Below, in pieces: positions 1 to 7,226 of a stretch of DNA of 12,777 nt (within the stretch, counting starts at the first letter, position 1; each line of letters begins with the position of its first letter). A model generated the notes under the pieces. It had not been told where the DNA came from. It worked only from the letters and a program-made list of their open reading frames with translations, and searched no databases. Location: the NCBI GenBank assembly GCA_016840825.1, contig JAEORN010000057.1:1-12777 (forward strand), given 5' to 3'. This DNA comes from Candidatus Thorarchaeota archaeon. Lineage in GTDB: Archaea; Asgardarchaeota; Thorarchaeia; Thorarchaeales; Thorarchaeaceae. The translations under genes and the position numbers were made by a program.

Positions 1-3000
1 AAGGGTCACATCTAGGCTGATAGTCATAAATGAGTCCTCGTCTTGCCCATCTGGAATTCCATCAAAATCTGAATCGCTGCACCACGGATTGGTGCTCAGC
101 TCAAGCTCCTCGAAGTCTGAGAGACCGTCTCCATCCGTATCAGTACTTAGTGGATTCAACCAGAGGTCGATTTCTATACCGTCAAGTAATCCATCAGAAT
201 CCGAATCATTGGACATTGGGTCCGTATGGTAGAGAATCTCGAAACCATCCTTTATGCCATCCATATCATCATCACTGAAATTCGGATCAGTTCCAGTATT
301 GTTCTCCATGCCATCGAACATGAAGTCATTATCAGCATCAGGGAGGAGCAAACTCGAATTGAAGTCATACTCGTCATGGTCGTTCATGCCATCTCCATCT
401 GAATCCGAGTTGTTTGCATTAGAACCCAAGGAGAACTCTGTTGCATCAGGGACTCCTTCGCCATCAGAATCCTTGGAATTGGGATTACTGCCATACGTTC
501 TTTCTAAGCCATCTGGTAGAGTATCAGAGTCGGAGTCGAAATGGGTAGGGTCTGTGCCTAGTGCTATCTCGACATCGTCTCGAAGTCCGTCGCCATCTGA
601 ATCTGGCATATTGGGATTCGTTCCCAAGACCCATTCATCATAATCATTGACCAAATCCTTGTCAGTGTCATTCAGGAATGGATTACTTGTCACGTTGAAT
701 GTAGAAGAACCGTTAAAGAAGGTGATGGAGATCTCCCAACCTGCTGTTTCATTGTAGTTCGTCAATTGATCGAAATCTGCATCCTCATCGGGATCTAGAT
801 AATCGCTTACAGCCTCACGAATCGGTGATAGCTTGAGAAGCATTGGTAGGTTCTCCCATCCTGTGCTCTCGTCCCATGTTTCATTCGTGCCGCAGATGTA
901 GAAGTTACCAAGAGAATCCACTACGATGTCATATGCGATATCATCTCCCAGCCCATCGAAGAATGGATTGAGATCATTGGTACCGTTATTTCCAAAGAAT
1001 GGGAACTTCTCGCCATTAGAATCAAATGCATGAATCTTGCAAGCGCCTACTGCTCCATCAACCACGTAGATGAACCCATCGTCATCAATGCAAATTCCCC
1101 GGGGATCTCCAAACGTCCCATCAAACACGAACGGATCCATGACCCCCAATGGATCGTACGCCGCCATGCGCTGACTACCTAGAATGTAGAGATATCCCGT
1201 TCGATTGTCATATGCTATATCCCGGAAAGAAAATCCGATGTCTCCTACCGATGCTTCTAGGTCCACCATGCTTAGCATCAATGAGCGACTGGCTAATGTC
1301 CCGCCACTATAGGTGAACTCATCAATACCCCATGAATCCGCACCTTCACCTCTCCAGAAACTAACTGCGTACATATATCCGTTTGATGCTACGTCCATTC
1401 CGCGAATTATTTCGTAGAAACTTGAGCTAGATGTTGATGGATCTATCACAGTGCCTGAAGTTCCATTCAAATCGCTTTGTAGAAAAACGTCTCTTGCTGT
1501 AGATACAATCCCACCAGAAGCTGAGCTATAGAGATGCTCATTATTCTGATCCACAGTCAATGAACGATAACAATCGGGATCTCCTCCTATGAGTGGATTG
1601 AAGTAAGATCCGGTCGTGTATTCGCTGAGATTCGATGCGAATTTTCGAATTGCCCAATATGTATGGGCTGTGTTTATGAGATCTCCATAAAGGTCTGGCA
1701 AAGCATCTGTTTCAAGGATATAGATATCATCTGCATCATCTATTGCCAATTCCAAAGACCAAGTATCATATGCCTCATCAAACCCCCAACTCCTCTCAAC
1801 TTCCAATTCGGTTTGTGCCTTCAATCGCTTCTCATCTTGAACACCATCGCCATTCGTATCATTTGATCTTGGGTTTGTGTTACTCCAGTACTCCCAGTAG
1901 TCATCTAATCCGTCGCCATCTGAATTTGCTGTTCTAGGGTCAGAGAATACATGAATGATGAACGGCGTGTTATTGTACTCAAAAGGAACCTCCCAGCCTG
2001 CAAGCTCGCGGTAGTCCCGAAGTCCGTCTCCATCTGAATCTGCGTTAGTTACATTGGTTCCATAGTACAATTCCCATTCGTCTGAAAGTCCATCACTATC
2101 GGAATCGAAGGTTTCAGGATCCATTCCATGTTTCTCTTCATACACGTCACTCAAACCATCCGAATCGTAATCGAACACCCAGGGTCTTTCATCGTCATCT
2201 CCAATCAGACCATCATTATCATAGTCGAGCTTCTGAATGGCACTCCAATGCATGAACCCATCCAATGTGGATGGGAAGACATCGAAATAGAGCGTTGTGA
2301 ATGCAGAGGTGTTAGTCAATTCCTGTCTCTCTAAGTGATAGCATCTTTCACCGAACAGCCAGAACGGTCGATGATACCATCTGGTTGTCAGTCTTGTGTA
2401 GTGATTGAAACGTACGCTCATGGGAAAATTGACCATTGCAGTACCAGGTGCTACATTCACTGTAGAACTACAATCATTCTCTACATAGTACCATCCTGCA
2501 GGATCTGAGTTTACTGTATATCCAGTATAGGTTTCAGGTAAACCTCCGACAGGTATCGTGTAGGTTTGAGAGTATGAGGAAGAATTCGTGGAGGATGATC
2601 CAGAAGGTAGAATGGTTGTCAGCCACGCCTTATTGTAACTCCTGTCAATATATCTGTAGTCTTCCCCTGTAGCATTCAATCCTGCAACAATCTCTGAGGA
2701 GAATTGAATTGAATCGCCAACGTTAAAGCCGAGTCCGTCTGTATCAAGGATTTGAACATCGGTGGATGTGATATCGAAATATGGTGAAGTATCACATGTT
2801 GTATGCGGAGGTCCCACAAAGGCTTCAGTTATAATCCTTGCAAGTTCACCAATCCAGTTGCCAAAGATTGCTCCTAGCCCATAGATAATACCTAGCACTG
2901 CACCAAGTAGGGGATTGACATACATCCCGACCAAGAAGATGGTAAGCCCGAATGCTAGACCAAAGAACGCAGCGACGCTCCCATAGACTGCACCTATCTC

Positions 3001-5340
3001 AACTCCAATCTTCCCACCAATCTCATTTGCCATTGCTATTCCTGCGTATATCCCAAATCCAACATCTAGTAGTATGCCTAGGATTGCCAATCCTATATCG
3101 AACTTCGCCCACGCTGTAGCGGTGCTATCTCCTGCCTTGTAAATAGACTGCATACACTTGATGGTATTCATAGCTTCGGTTAGTCCCATGCCTTCTTTCA
3201 GGAGTCTAAAGAATTTCATGACCCTGCCAATTGAAACGCTTAATGCGCGAAATGTTGTTGAAATTAGATCTTGGCACTTTGTGGATACAATGACACCCAA
3301 GGTCACCAATCCTGCTGCTACGGTTGGGACAATGGATGTAAGCGCTTCATTCGGAGGTGTGAATTCTACATTCCATTTTCCTTCACCCGAAACAGTCTGT
3401 TGACCGCTGTTCCATATCATGAGTAAGCTGGTTGTAGCGATTGTTCCATTGTCATCCAAGTTCCAAGAATCCATCTCTTGAAATATATCCTCAAGTGGCA
3501 AAGCCTCATGGCTTGAGGTGTTGTAGAAATTCATCTTCATGGATTTCATGGTTGCCAGAGACTGAGTTGTTAGGTCCACTGAGATGCTTGCAGGAAACAC
3601 ATAGGTGCCGGGAAAGAGCTCTGTCATATCTACTAATCGAGATTTTTCTTGAGTTGCTAGAATTACAGGGAGGCTTTGATTCTCTGGCATACCATCTAGT
3701 ACATTCGGTAGCAATGTGTTGCTCATATCTATGAGTGCCCCATCTCGATGACTGTAGTTCCAGCAAGGCGATGATATCACAATACCGTATGGTGGCAGCA
3801 ACTCATCAACATTAGAGAGGCTATTGGTATTGTTTCTCAGAAAGATAGCTCCTAGGAGGAGATTTGTTGCTATGGTCTGATTTCTATTCGAGCCATAGAA
3901 GAAACCAATTTGTGATTGAGTAAACTCCTCGACTACAAGTCCCGTACAAAATATACTATCCTCGTAGGTCACAAGAAGGATGCTTTCTGACTCATAGTCT
4001 ACATCTGATATGGAAAATATGCAATTCAGTGAAAGGTCATTCGCAAGTGCTACCTCTCCCTCATCTGAGATCAACTCCCTAAGTCCAATTGTACTATCAT
4101 CTAGGACGCAGAGGTATTCGTCATTGTATGCTCGTAGCAAAATCCGTTCACTTCCGAGGTGCTCGATTGTAAATACTTCATGTTCATCAATTGCATATCC
4201 TCCGGCGACCAGATGCGATGAGTTGTCAATTGTTGCAAATTGACCTGTTCTCAATCTGATTGCCACTTGCTCTGGTCCAAGCTCTACGAGACTTAGGCTA
4301 AGAGTTGATACATCAGAATCCTCTGTTATGAACGTGCCCTCGTCATCAAGAGTCACTTGCTCGCCAGACAGTGCTGCAAGCGAATAGATCTCATTGTCAG
4401 TTTCTCCTATGATTCTCCATTGAAGAGTCATGTTCAGCTCCAACGTAGCAGGAACCGATTCTGGGAAGAATATCTTTGATTTCAGAGCGACGATATCGTC
4501 CCGATCCCATACCGGCATGACCGGCACATAGAAGCAATCTATATCGACACTGATGCCATAATCTTCCACCTCTGCTTGATCTGGGATGATGTTCGATACG
4601 ACCTTCAGGACTGGTTGTGTCGTGATGTCCTCAGTTGAGCTGTCGAAATCCCGCATGATTCCCTCTTCATCATAAGGCCAATCCCATGTCTGGGTTAGGA
4701 GGTTCAGATGATGTTTCTTTGAGGGACAAAATTGAAAATCAATATACAATGGCCCCCCATTGGTATCAACATCTATCTGAAAAGTATCGCATGAGACTGT
4801 ATATCCGAATGGAGATAGGTCGAGTGCGTCGCTGACTCCATCATTATCATTGTCCTTGTCCCAAACATTTACAACGCCATCTCCATCTAGGTCATAGGAG
4901 GTAGCATTGAACTCATTCTTGTCTGGGAAACCATCAAAGTTCGTGTCTGGTTCTAAGGGATCCGAATCATGGAAGACCTCAAAATAGTCATCCAATTGAT
5001 CTTTATCCGTATCGGTACTATTGTAATCCGTTCCAATGATTGCCTCGACGGGATCTGGTAGCTGGTCCGAATCTGTGTCTGGGGTTCCTATTGGTGTTAC
5101 ATTAAGCAATCCTTCAACCAGTTCTCGAAGCGAGTATGGTCTTTTTGGATCGACCTGTTCAGCAAGCTGATGCAAAAGACCTTCAGGAGTACCCTTCTCG
5201 TAGGAATTGCTGAAATCTGGTTGGTTGAATGCAATTTCATAATCCACGAAGATAAGCATCAAACCGATGCTGCATACCAAAATGAGTTTCAGTATCTTTT
5301 TCGAAGTTCCATACCCACTTCTAACTTCCCTTGCTCTCAT
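1..5340 (-). CDS. Giant exported calcium-repeat (thrombospondin type 3-like) surface protein, C-terminus beyond window
   Basis: The frame is open for 1780 codons from an ATG at 5340 to the window edge with no stop; I translated it line by line. A strong GGAGGAGGT lies 6 bases before the ATG. Basic residues then a hydrophobic run (about 16-33) form a signal peptide or anchor. Order after that: calcium repeats 86-176; unrecognised beta-rich region with a fascin-like trefoil at about 321-440; glycine-rich hydrophobic stretch 665-840; beta-rich region; calcium repeats 1039-1175; NHL-like propeller about 1215-1510; calcium repeats 1514-1770; then the start of a further domain. Many NxS/T sequons fit an exported, possibly glycosylated protein. 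From family knowledge, DxDxDGxxD repeats bind calcium and stiffen extracellular proteins. A cell-surface role in adhesion or structure is inference. No enzyme motif was seen. A sortase-like or membrane anchor, if present, lies outside the window. Confidence 0.93.
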   Translation of the reverse strand, partial: MRAREVRSGYGTSKKILKLILVCSIGLMLIFVDYEIAFNQPDFSNSYEKGTPEGLLHQLAEQVDPKRPYSLRELVEGLLNVTPIGTPDTDSDQLPDPVEAIIGTDYNSTDTDKDQLDDYFEVFHDSDPLEPDTNFDGFPDKNEFNATSYDLDGDGVVNVWDKDNDNDGVSDALDLSPFGYTVSCDTFQIDVDTNGGPLYIDFQFCPSKKHHLNLLTQTWDWPYDEEGIMRDFDSSTEDITTQPVLKVVSNIIPDQAEVEDYGISVDIDCFYVPVMPVWDRDDIVALKSKIFFPESVPATLELNMTLQWRIIGETDNEIYSLAALSGEQVTLDDEGTFITEDSDVSTLSLSLVELGPEQVAIRLRTGQFATIDNSSHLVAGGYAIDEHEVFTIEHLGSERILLRAYNDEYLCVLDDSTIGLRELISDEGEVALANDLSLNCIFSISDVDYESESILLVTYEDSIFCTGLVVEEFTQSQIGFFYGSNRNQTIATNLLLGAIFLRNNTNSLSNVDELLPPYGIVISSPCWNYSHRDGALIDMSNTLLPNVLDGMPENQSLPVILATQEKSRLVDMTELFPGTYVFPASISVDLTTQSLATMKSMKMNFYNTSSHEALPLEDIFQEMDSWNLDDNGTIATTSLLMIWNSGQQTVSGEGKWNVEFTPPNEALTSIVPTVAAGLVTLGVIVSTKCQDLISTTFRALSVSIGRVMKFFRLLKEGMGLTEAMNTIKCMQSIYKAGDSTATAWAKFDIGLAILGILLDVGFGIYAGIAMANEIGGKIGVEIGAVYGSVAAFFGLAFGLTIFLVGMYVNPLLGAVLGIIYGLGAIFGNWIGELARIITEAFVGPPHTTCDTSPYFDITSTDVQILDTDGLGFNVGDSIQFSSEIVAGLNATGEDYRYIDRSYNKAWLTTILPSGSSSTNSSSYSQTYTIPVGGLPETYTGYTVNSDPAGWYYVENDCSSTVNVAPGTAMVNFPMSVRFNHYTRLTTRWYHRPFWLFGERCYHLERQELTNTSAFTTLYFDVFPSTLDGFMHWSAIQKLDYDNDGLIGDDDERPWVFDYDSDGLSDVYEEKHGMDPETFDSDSDGLSDEWELYYGTNVTNADSDGDGLRDYRELAGWEVPFEYNNTPFIIHVFSDPRTANSDGDGLDDYWEYWSNTNPRSNDTNGDGVQDEKRLKAQTELEVERSWGFDEAYDTWSLELAIDDADDIYILETDALPDLYGDLINTAHTYWAIRKFASNLSEYTTGSYFNPLIGGDPDCYRSLTVDQNNEHLYSSASGGIVSTARDVFLQSDLNGTSGTVIDPSTSSSSFYEIIRGMDVASNGYMYAVSFWRGEGADSWGIDEFTYSGGTLASRSLMLSMVDLEASVGDIGFSFRDIAYDNRTGYLYILGSQRMAAYDPLGVMDPFVFDGTFGDPRGICIDDDGFIYVVDGAVGACKIHAFDSNGEKFPFFGNNGTNDLNPFFDGLGDDIAYDIVVDSLGNFYICGTNETWDESTGWENLPMLLKLSPIREAVSDYLDPDEDADFDQLTNYNETAGWEISITFFNGSSTFNVTSNPFLNDTDKDLVNDYDEWVLGTNPNMPDSDGDGLRDDVEIALGTDPTHFDSDSDTLPDGLERTYGSNPNSKDSDGEGVPDATEFSLGSNANNSDSDGDGMNDHDEYDFNSSLLLPDADNDFMFDGMENNTGTDPNFSDDDMDGIKDGFEILYHTDPMSNDSDSDGLLDGIEIDLWLNPLSTDTDGDGLSDFEELELSTNPWCSDSDFDGIPDGQDEDSFMTISLDVTL
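30..672 (-). repeat. C-terminal calcium-repeat array with exact 22-residue period
   Basis: Residues about 1557-1770 of the giant protein. Units begin at residues 1580, 1602, 1624, 1646, 1668, 1690, 1712, 1734 and 1756, so eight successive intervals are exactly 22 residues (66 bp). The consensus is DSDGDGLxDxxExxxGTDPxx. Aspartates at unit positions 1, 3, 5 and 9 are the expected calcium ligands of thrombospondin type 3 repeats. Two units are degenerate (starting 1602 and 1668), with T or F in place of the turn glycine. One less regular unit precedes the array. Confidence 0.9.
811..1698 (-). other. NHL-like beta-propeller region inside the giant protein
   Basis: Residues about 1215-1510. Recurrent strands of the form (I/L)x(V/Y)DxxxxxxY(I/V/A) occur, for example LTVDQNNEHLYSS, GMDVASNGYMYAV, DIAYDNRTGYLYIL, GICIDDDGFIYVVD and DIVVDSLGNFYICG. 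They are spaced roughly 40-50 residues apart, which is the pattern of NHL or SBBP-type propeller blades. Five blades are visible and a sixth is plausible. The propeller is flanked on both sides by calcium repeats. Propellers of this kind usually bind proteins or glycans; the ligand is unknown. Confidence 0.65.
1816..2226 (-). repeat. Second calcium-repeat block with a GWEV insertion module
   Basis: Residues about 1039-1175 contain six DxDxDGxxD-type motifs, such as DSDGLSDEWE and DGDGLDDYWE. After one unit comes a roughly 30-residue insertion, RELAGWEVPF to VFSDPRTANSDGDG. A similar insertion (NETAGWEISI to VTSNPFLND) begins the third block near residue 1530. The duplicated module resembles the spacer that interrupts calcium repeats in many bacterial and archaeal secreted proteins. 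Confidence 0.85.
2821..3348 (-). other. Glycine-rich hydrophobic segment in mid-protein
   Basis: Residues about 665-840 of the giant protein. Hydrophobic stretches near 668-686, 746-772, 780-806 and 806-832 are rich in Gly, Ala, Ile and Val with glycine spacing like GxxxG. Between the first and second is an amphipathic stretch with lysines and conserved-looking cysteines (about 689 and 729). Three or four membrane passes, or an amphipathic glycine-zipper bundle, are possible. The segment is flanked by exported beta-rich and calcium-repeat domains. Confidence 0.7.
4021..4380 (-). other. Probable fascin-like beta-trefoil domain in the giant protein
   Basis: Residues about 321-440. Three consecutive segments follow a trefoil-like rhythm: EQVTLDDEGTFIT, then EQVAIRLRTGQFATIDNSS and ExFTIEHLG, then ERILLRAYNDEYLCVLDDS and a closing strand. 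The pattern VxLRxxxGxYxxxD followed by ExFxI is typical of fascin-like or actin-crosslinking beta-trefoils. Identification is by eye only; another beta-trefoil or beta-sandwich is possible. Confidence 0.5.
4813..5085 (-). repeat. N-terminal calcium-repeat block
   Basis: Residues about 86-176 carry four to five DxDxD motifs, including DTDSDQLPD, DTDKDQLDD, DTNFDGFPD, DLDGDGVVN and DKDNDNDGVSD. It sits about 50 residues beyond the signal anchor, so it would form a rigid stalk next to the membrane if the anchor is retained. Confidence 0.85.
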
Positions 5341-5346
5341 CCCATT

Positions 5347-5355
5347 ACCTCCTCC
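5347..5355 (-). promoter_or_regulatory. Strong Shine-Dalgarno site of the giant surface protein gene
   Basis: Read on the minus strand this is GGAGGAGGT, followed by six bases and then the ATG at 5340. An earlier ATG at 5345 is out of frame and meets a TGA two codons later. The spacing therefore fixes the start of the long frame at 5340. Confidence 0.85.
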
Positions 5356-5490
5356 TTTAGAAAAAAGAAACCATTTATTCCACGCGAATATCAGAGAACC
5401 AGAATGATGTTTTATGCACTATAGCTTCTTCCATAATCTAATGATTGAGTACCTAGAAATGTGTGTGTGCGAGATAAATAAACATCGTTT

Positions 5491-5742
5491 TCAGTTTTTC
5501 AATCGATTATACAAATCCTGCAAGGCGAACTCATAGAACTTCTGTTTGGAATGCACTTTGAATCCCATCCTGTCATTGATTGATAACATAGGGGCATTCG
5601 ATACATTGCTACCTGTAGTGATATAGGTCGCTTGGGGGTACTTATCTCGAATGAGCAAAATCATCCCAGATTTCAGCCATTTTCCAAGACCTCTACCTCG
5701 ATAGGATTCTTGAACTCCAGTAATGTAATCGATGAAGCACAT
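5491..5742 (-). pseudogene. C-terminal half of a GNAT N-acetyltransferase, probable remnant
   Basis: The 83 residues begin at an ATG and contain only the C-terminal half of a GNAT fold. The acetyl-CoA-binding motif A is intact (TGVQESYRGRGLGKWLK, with RxxGxG), followed by a strand and the NxPMLSINDRMGFK segment typical of motif B. The ITTGSNVSNAPML pattern recalls the mycothiol-synthase-like GNAT group. The N-terminal strands and helices that form the substrate side, normally about 70-200 further residues, are missing. In-frame extension upstream stops at a TAG at 5755-5757, and the next gene starts at 5867, so no room remains for the rest. No Shine-Dalgarno site precedes the ATG. A decayed or truncated gene is most likely; a functional mini-protein or a partner-completed GNAT cannot be excluded. 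Confidence 0.7.
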
Positions 5743-5828
5743 GATATGCAGATGCTATGATATTACGATTTAATCTTCATGTCAAAGCAGACTACAACTA
5801 TCAAGTAATCCTCTTGCTCCTTGCTTTC

Positions 5829-5842
5829 GTAGATATACTAAT
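5829..5842 (+). promoter_or_regulatory. Possible TATA box of the nitroreductase gene
   Basis: The sequence GTAGATATACTAAT is centred about 31 bases upstream of the ATG at 5867. In archaea a start site about 25 bases downstream of the box would give a leader of only a few bases. This fits the absence of a ribosome-binding site before the gene. Confidence 0.35.
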
Positions 5843-5866
5843 CAAATAGAGATGCAAGTCTGAGTT

Positions 5867-6916
5867 ATGAACGAAAGAAGGGAGTTCCTACGCTTCTTTG
5901 ATAGTGAGGATTACAAGGAAAAAGTTCCTGAATCTGATGAACAGAAGAAGTTGACTCGTCCAAAATTTCAACAACCCTATCCACAGGACGCCTCACTCAT
6001 TGATCTAAAACATCCTGATGAACTGACAATTGGAAAGGTTCCCTTTCTGGATATAGTGAACAGCAGAAAGAGTAGAAGAAAATACACCGGAATGCCTCTT
6101 ACCTTGGAGGAATTGTCATTCCTACTCTGGACTACTCAGGGTGTAAAGAAAGTCTTGAGATCTGGACGAGGGGTTCTTCGTGTAGTTCCTTCTGCAGGTG
6201 CAAAGAGCCCTCTAGAAACATATCTAGTTATCAATAGGGTAGAGGGACTGAAACCCGGACTATATCGATATGTTTCCTTCGAGCATAAGCTCCTCTACAT
6301 CAAACCTATCGAGGATGCAGAGGAATTGATTGGCAAGCTTACGTATGATCAGGCGTTCGTCGGTAAAGCGTCAGTCATCTTCTTCTGGACTGCGATTCCT
6401 TACAGGACTGAGTGGCGTTATACGATACTCTCTCACAAGTTCATCGCCATTGATCTTGGGATTGTCTGTCAGAATCTCTACTTGGCTTGCGAAGCCATCA
6501 ATCTTGGTACTGTCGCGATTGGCTATTATGAGCAGGACAAGCTGGATCAGTTGTTTGAACTTGATCCTGATGAGGAGTTCGTGGTGCTAGTAGCTCCTGT
6601 TGGGCGGTATCAAAAAGAAAAGGAGCTCACTGAGTTCTTCAAATACCCGAAAAAGGATGTCAATCCTGAGGATCTAAAGCGACTTGTAGGGAAGTACAAA
6701 CGTAAGAATGTCGTTGAATACATCTTCAGAGATGATGAGCTTGTGATCAAGATTGGGGATTTTGAAGAGATTCTTGAGCCATATAACGACAAAGAGTTCG
6801 TAGCAGAATTGAGTGCTAGAGCCCTGAGGTTTGAATTCACAGAAGATGGCAAACCCAACAAAGTAATTGCATTGAATTTCGATGATGAAGAAGTGGAGTT
6901 GCAATACCAAGAATAA
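5867..6916 (+). CDS. SagB-type nitroreductase family protein with C-terminal lipocalin-like (DUF3471-like) extension
   Basis: 349 residues, predicted cytosolic FMN-dependent oxidoreductase. Residues about 55-250 match the SagB/ThcOx branch of the nitroreductase family: SRKSRRKYTGMPLTLEELS and LLWTTQGV (67-93), RVVPSAGAKSPLETYLVI (105-122), GLKPGLYRYV (127-136), and the C-terminal core HKFIAIDLGIVCQNLYLA to APVGR (190-247). The clustered arginines and PSAG loop are the usual flavin phosphate contacts of this family. Residues about 265-349 form a separate module, LKRLVGKYKRKN onward with strands IFRDDELVIKI, FVAELSARALRFEF and KVIALNF, like the small C-terminal lipocalin-type domain DUF3471; that match is by eye. 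SagB enzymes oxidise azolines in peptide toxins only alongside a YcaO cyclodehydratase, none of which is here, so the substrate is unknown. It is convergent with the zinc-ribbon gene. Confidence 0.88.
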   Translation: MNERREFLRFFDSEDYKEKVPESDEQKKLTRPKFQQPYPQDASLIDLKHPDELTIGKVPFLDIVNSRKSRRKYTGMPLTLEELSFLLWTTQGVKKVLRSGRGVLRVVPSAGAKSPLETYLVINRVEGLKPGLYRYVSFEHKLLYIKPIEDAEELIGKLTYDQAFVGKASVIFFWTAIPYRTEWRYTILSHKFIAIDLGIVCQNLYLACEAINLGTVAIGYYEQDKLDQLFELDPDEEFVVLVAPVGRYQKEKELTEFFKYPKKDVNPEDLKRLVGKYKRKNVVEYIFRDDELVIKIGDFEEILEPYNDKEFVAELSARALRFEFTEDGKPNKVIALNFDDEEVELQYQE

Positions 6917-6954
6917 TCTAAACGATTTCCACATTTGCCAAAAAGAAAGAGAGT

Positions 6955-6974
6955 GCTCCAGAAGTTTCTGGAGC
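6955..6974. terminator. Hairpin between convergent genes
   Basis: GCTCCAGAA and TTCTGGAGC are perfect 9-base inverted arms separated by GT. The hairpin sits 38 bases past the nitroreductase stop and 12 bases past the stop of the opposing zinc-ribbon gene. It has no strong T-tract on either side, so it may be a shared terminator or simply a 3'-end stabilising hairpin. Confidence 0.5.
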
Positions 6975-6986
6975 TAGACGTAGGAA

Positions 6987-7226
6987 TCAATCCTTCCATG
7001 CAGGCATTTGAGACATATATTCATCTGTCTTATTTTCTGCAGCTGGTCGGTCAATATTCTCACGCGACATCCAGAAATTGACCATATTCTCTCGAACGAC
7101 ATTACGTGGTTTCAGACTACCATCCTCATTGCTACAATATACGCAGCTTTCATTTTTGGTATCCTTCCCGCCAAAGTCCTCAGGTTTTGACATTCCCATT
7201 CCACATGAAATACAATGCTTTGTCAT
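6987..7226 (-). CDS. Small zinc-ribbon protein (putative zinc ribbon, PF12674-like)
   Basis: 79 residues, acting presumably in the cytosol. Cys5 and Cys8 (CISCGMGM) and Cys28 and Cys31 (CVYC) form a four-cysteine zinc site, linked by SKPEDFGGKDTKNES. The CxxCGMxM, then PEDFG, then CxYC and a GxLKP tail is the signature of a widespread small zinc-ribbon family often annotated only as putative zinc ribbon. In some bacteria the domain sits beside AraC-type effector-binding proteins; its molecular role is not known. It is divergent from the PadR-family regulator with 82 bases between the two starts, so it is a plausible target of that regulator (inference). A TATA-like CTTATATCG lies about 34 bases upstream of the ATG and no ribosome site is visible, which suggests a short leader. 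Confidence 0.88.
   Translation of the reverse strand: MTKHCISCGMGMSKPEDFGGKDTKNESCVYCSNEDGSLKPRNVVRENMVNFWMSRENIDRPAAENKTDEYMSQMPAWKD

Noticed and set aside
30..672. A CRISPR-like array suggested by 66-base periodicity
   Set aside because: The period is in frame and encodes 22-residue calcium repeats. There are no identical direct repeats with unique spacers.
30..2334. Plus-strand frames of 60-130 codons rich in Ser, Pro and Glu
   Set aside because: They are mirror images of the aspartate-rich calcium repeats on the minus strand. The minus frame is open for 1780 codons with a strong ribosome site, and the plus frames lack such sites.
3158..4243. Several plus- and minus-strand frames within the giant gene
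   Set aside because: All overlap the long open minus frame, have no recognisable domain and no ribosome sites.
6610..6999. Minus-strand frame of 129 codons overlapping the nitroreductase 3' end and the zinc-ribbon gene
   Set aside because: It is antisense to a well-supported enzyme gene. Its composition (Ser- and Phe-rich) is typical of a shadow frame.
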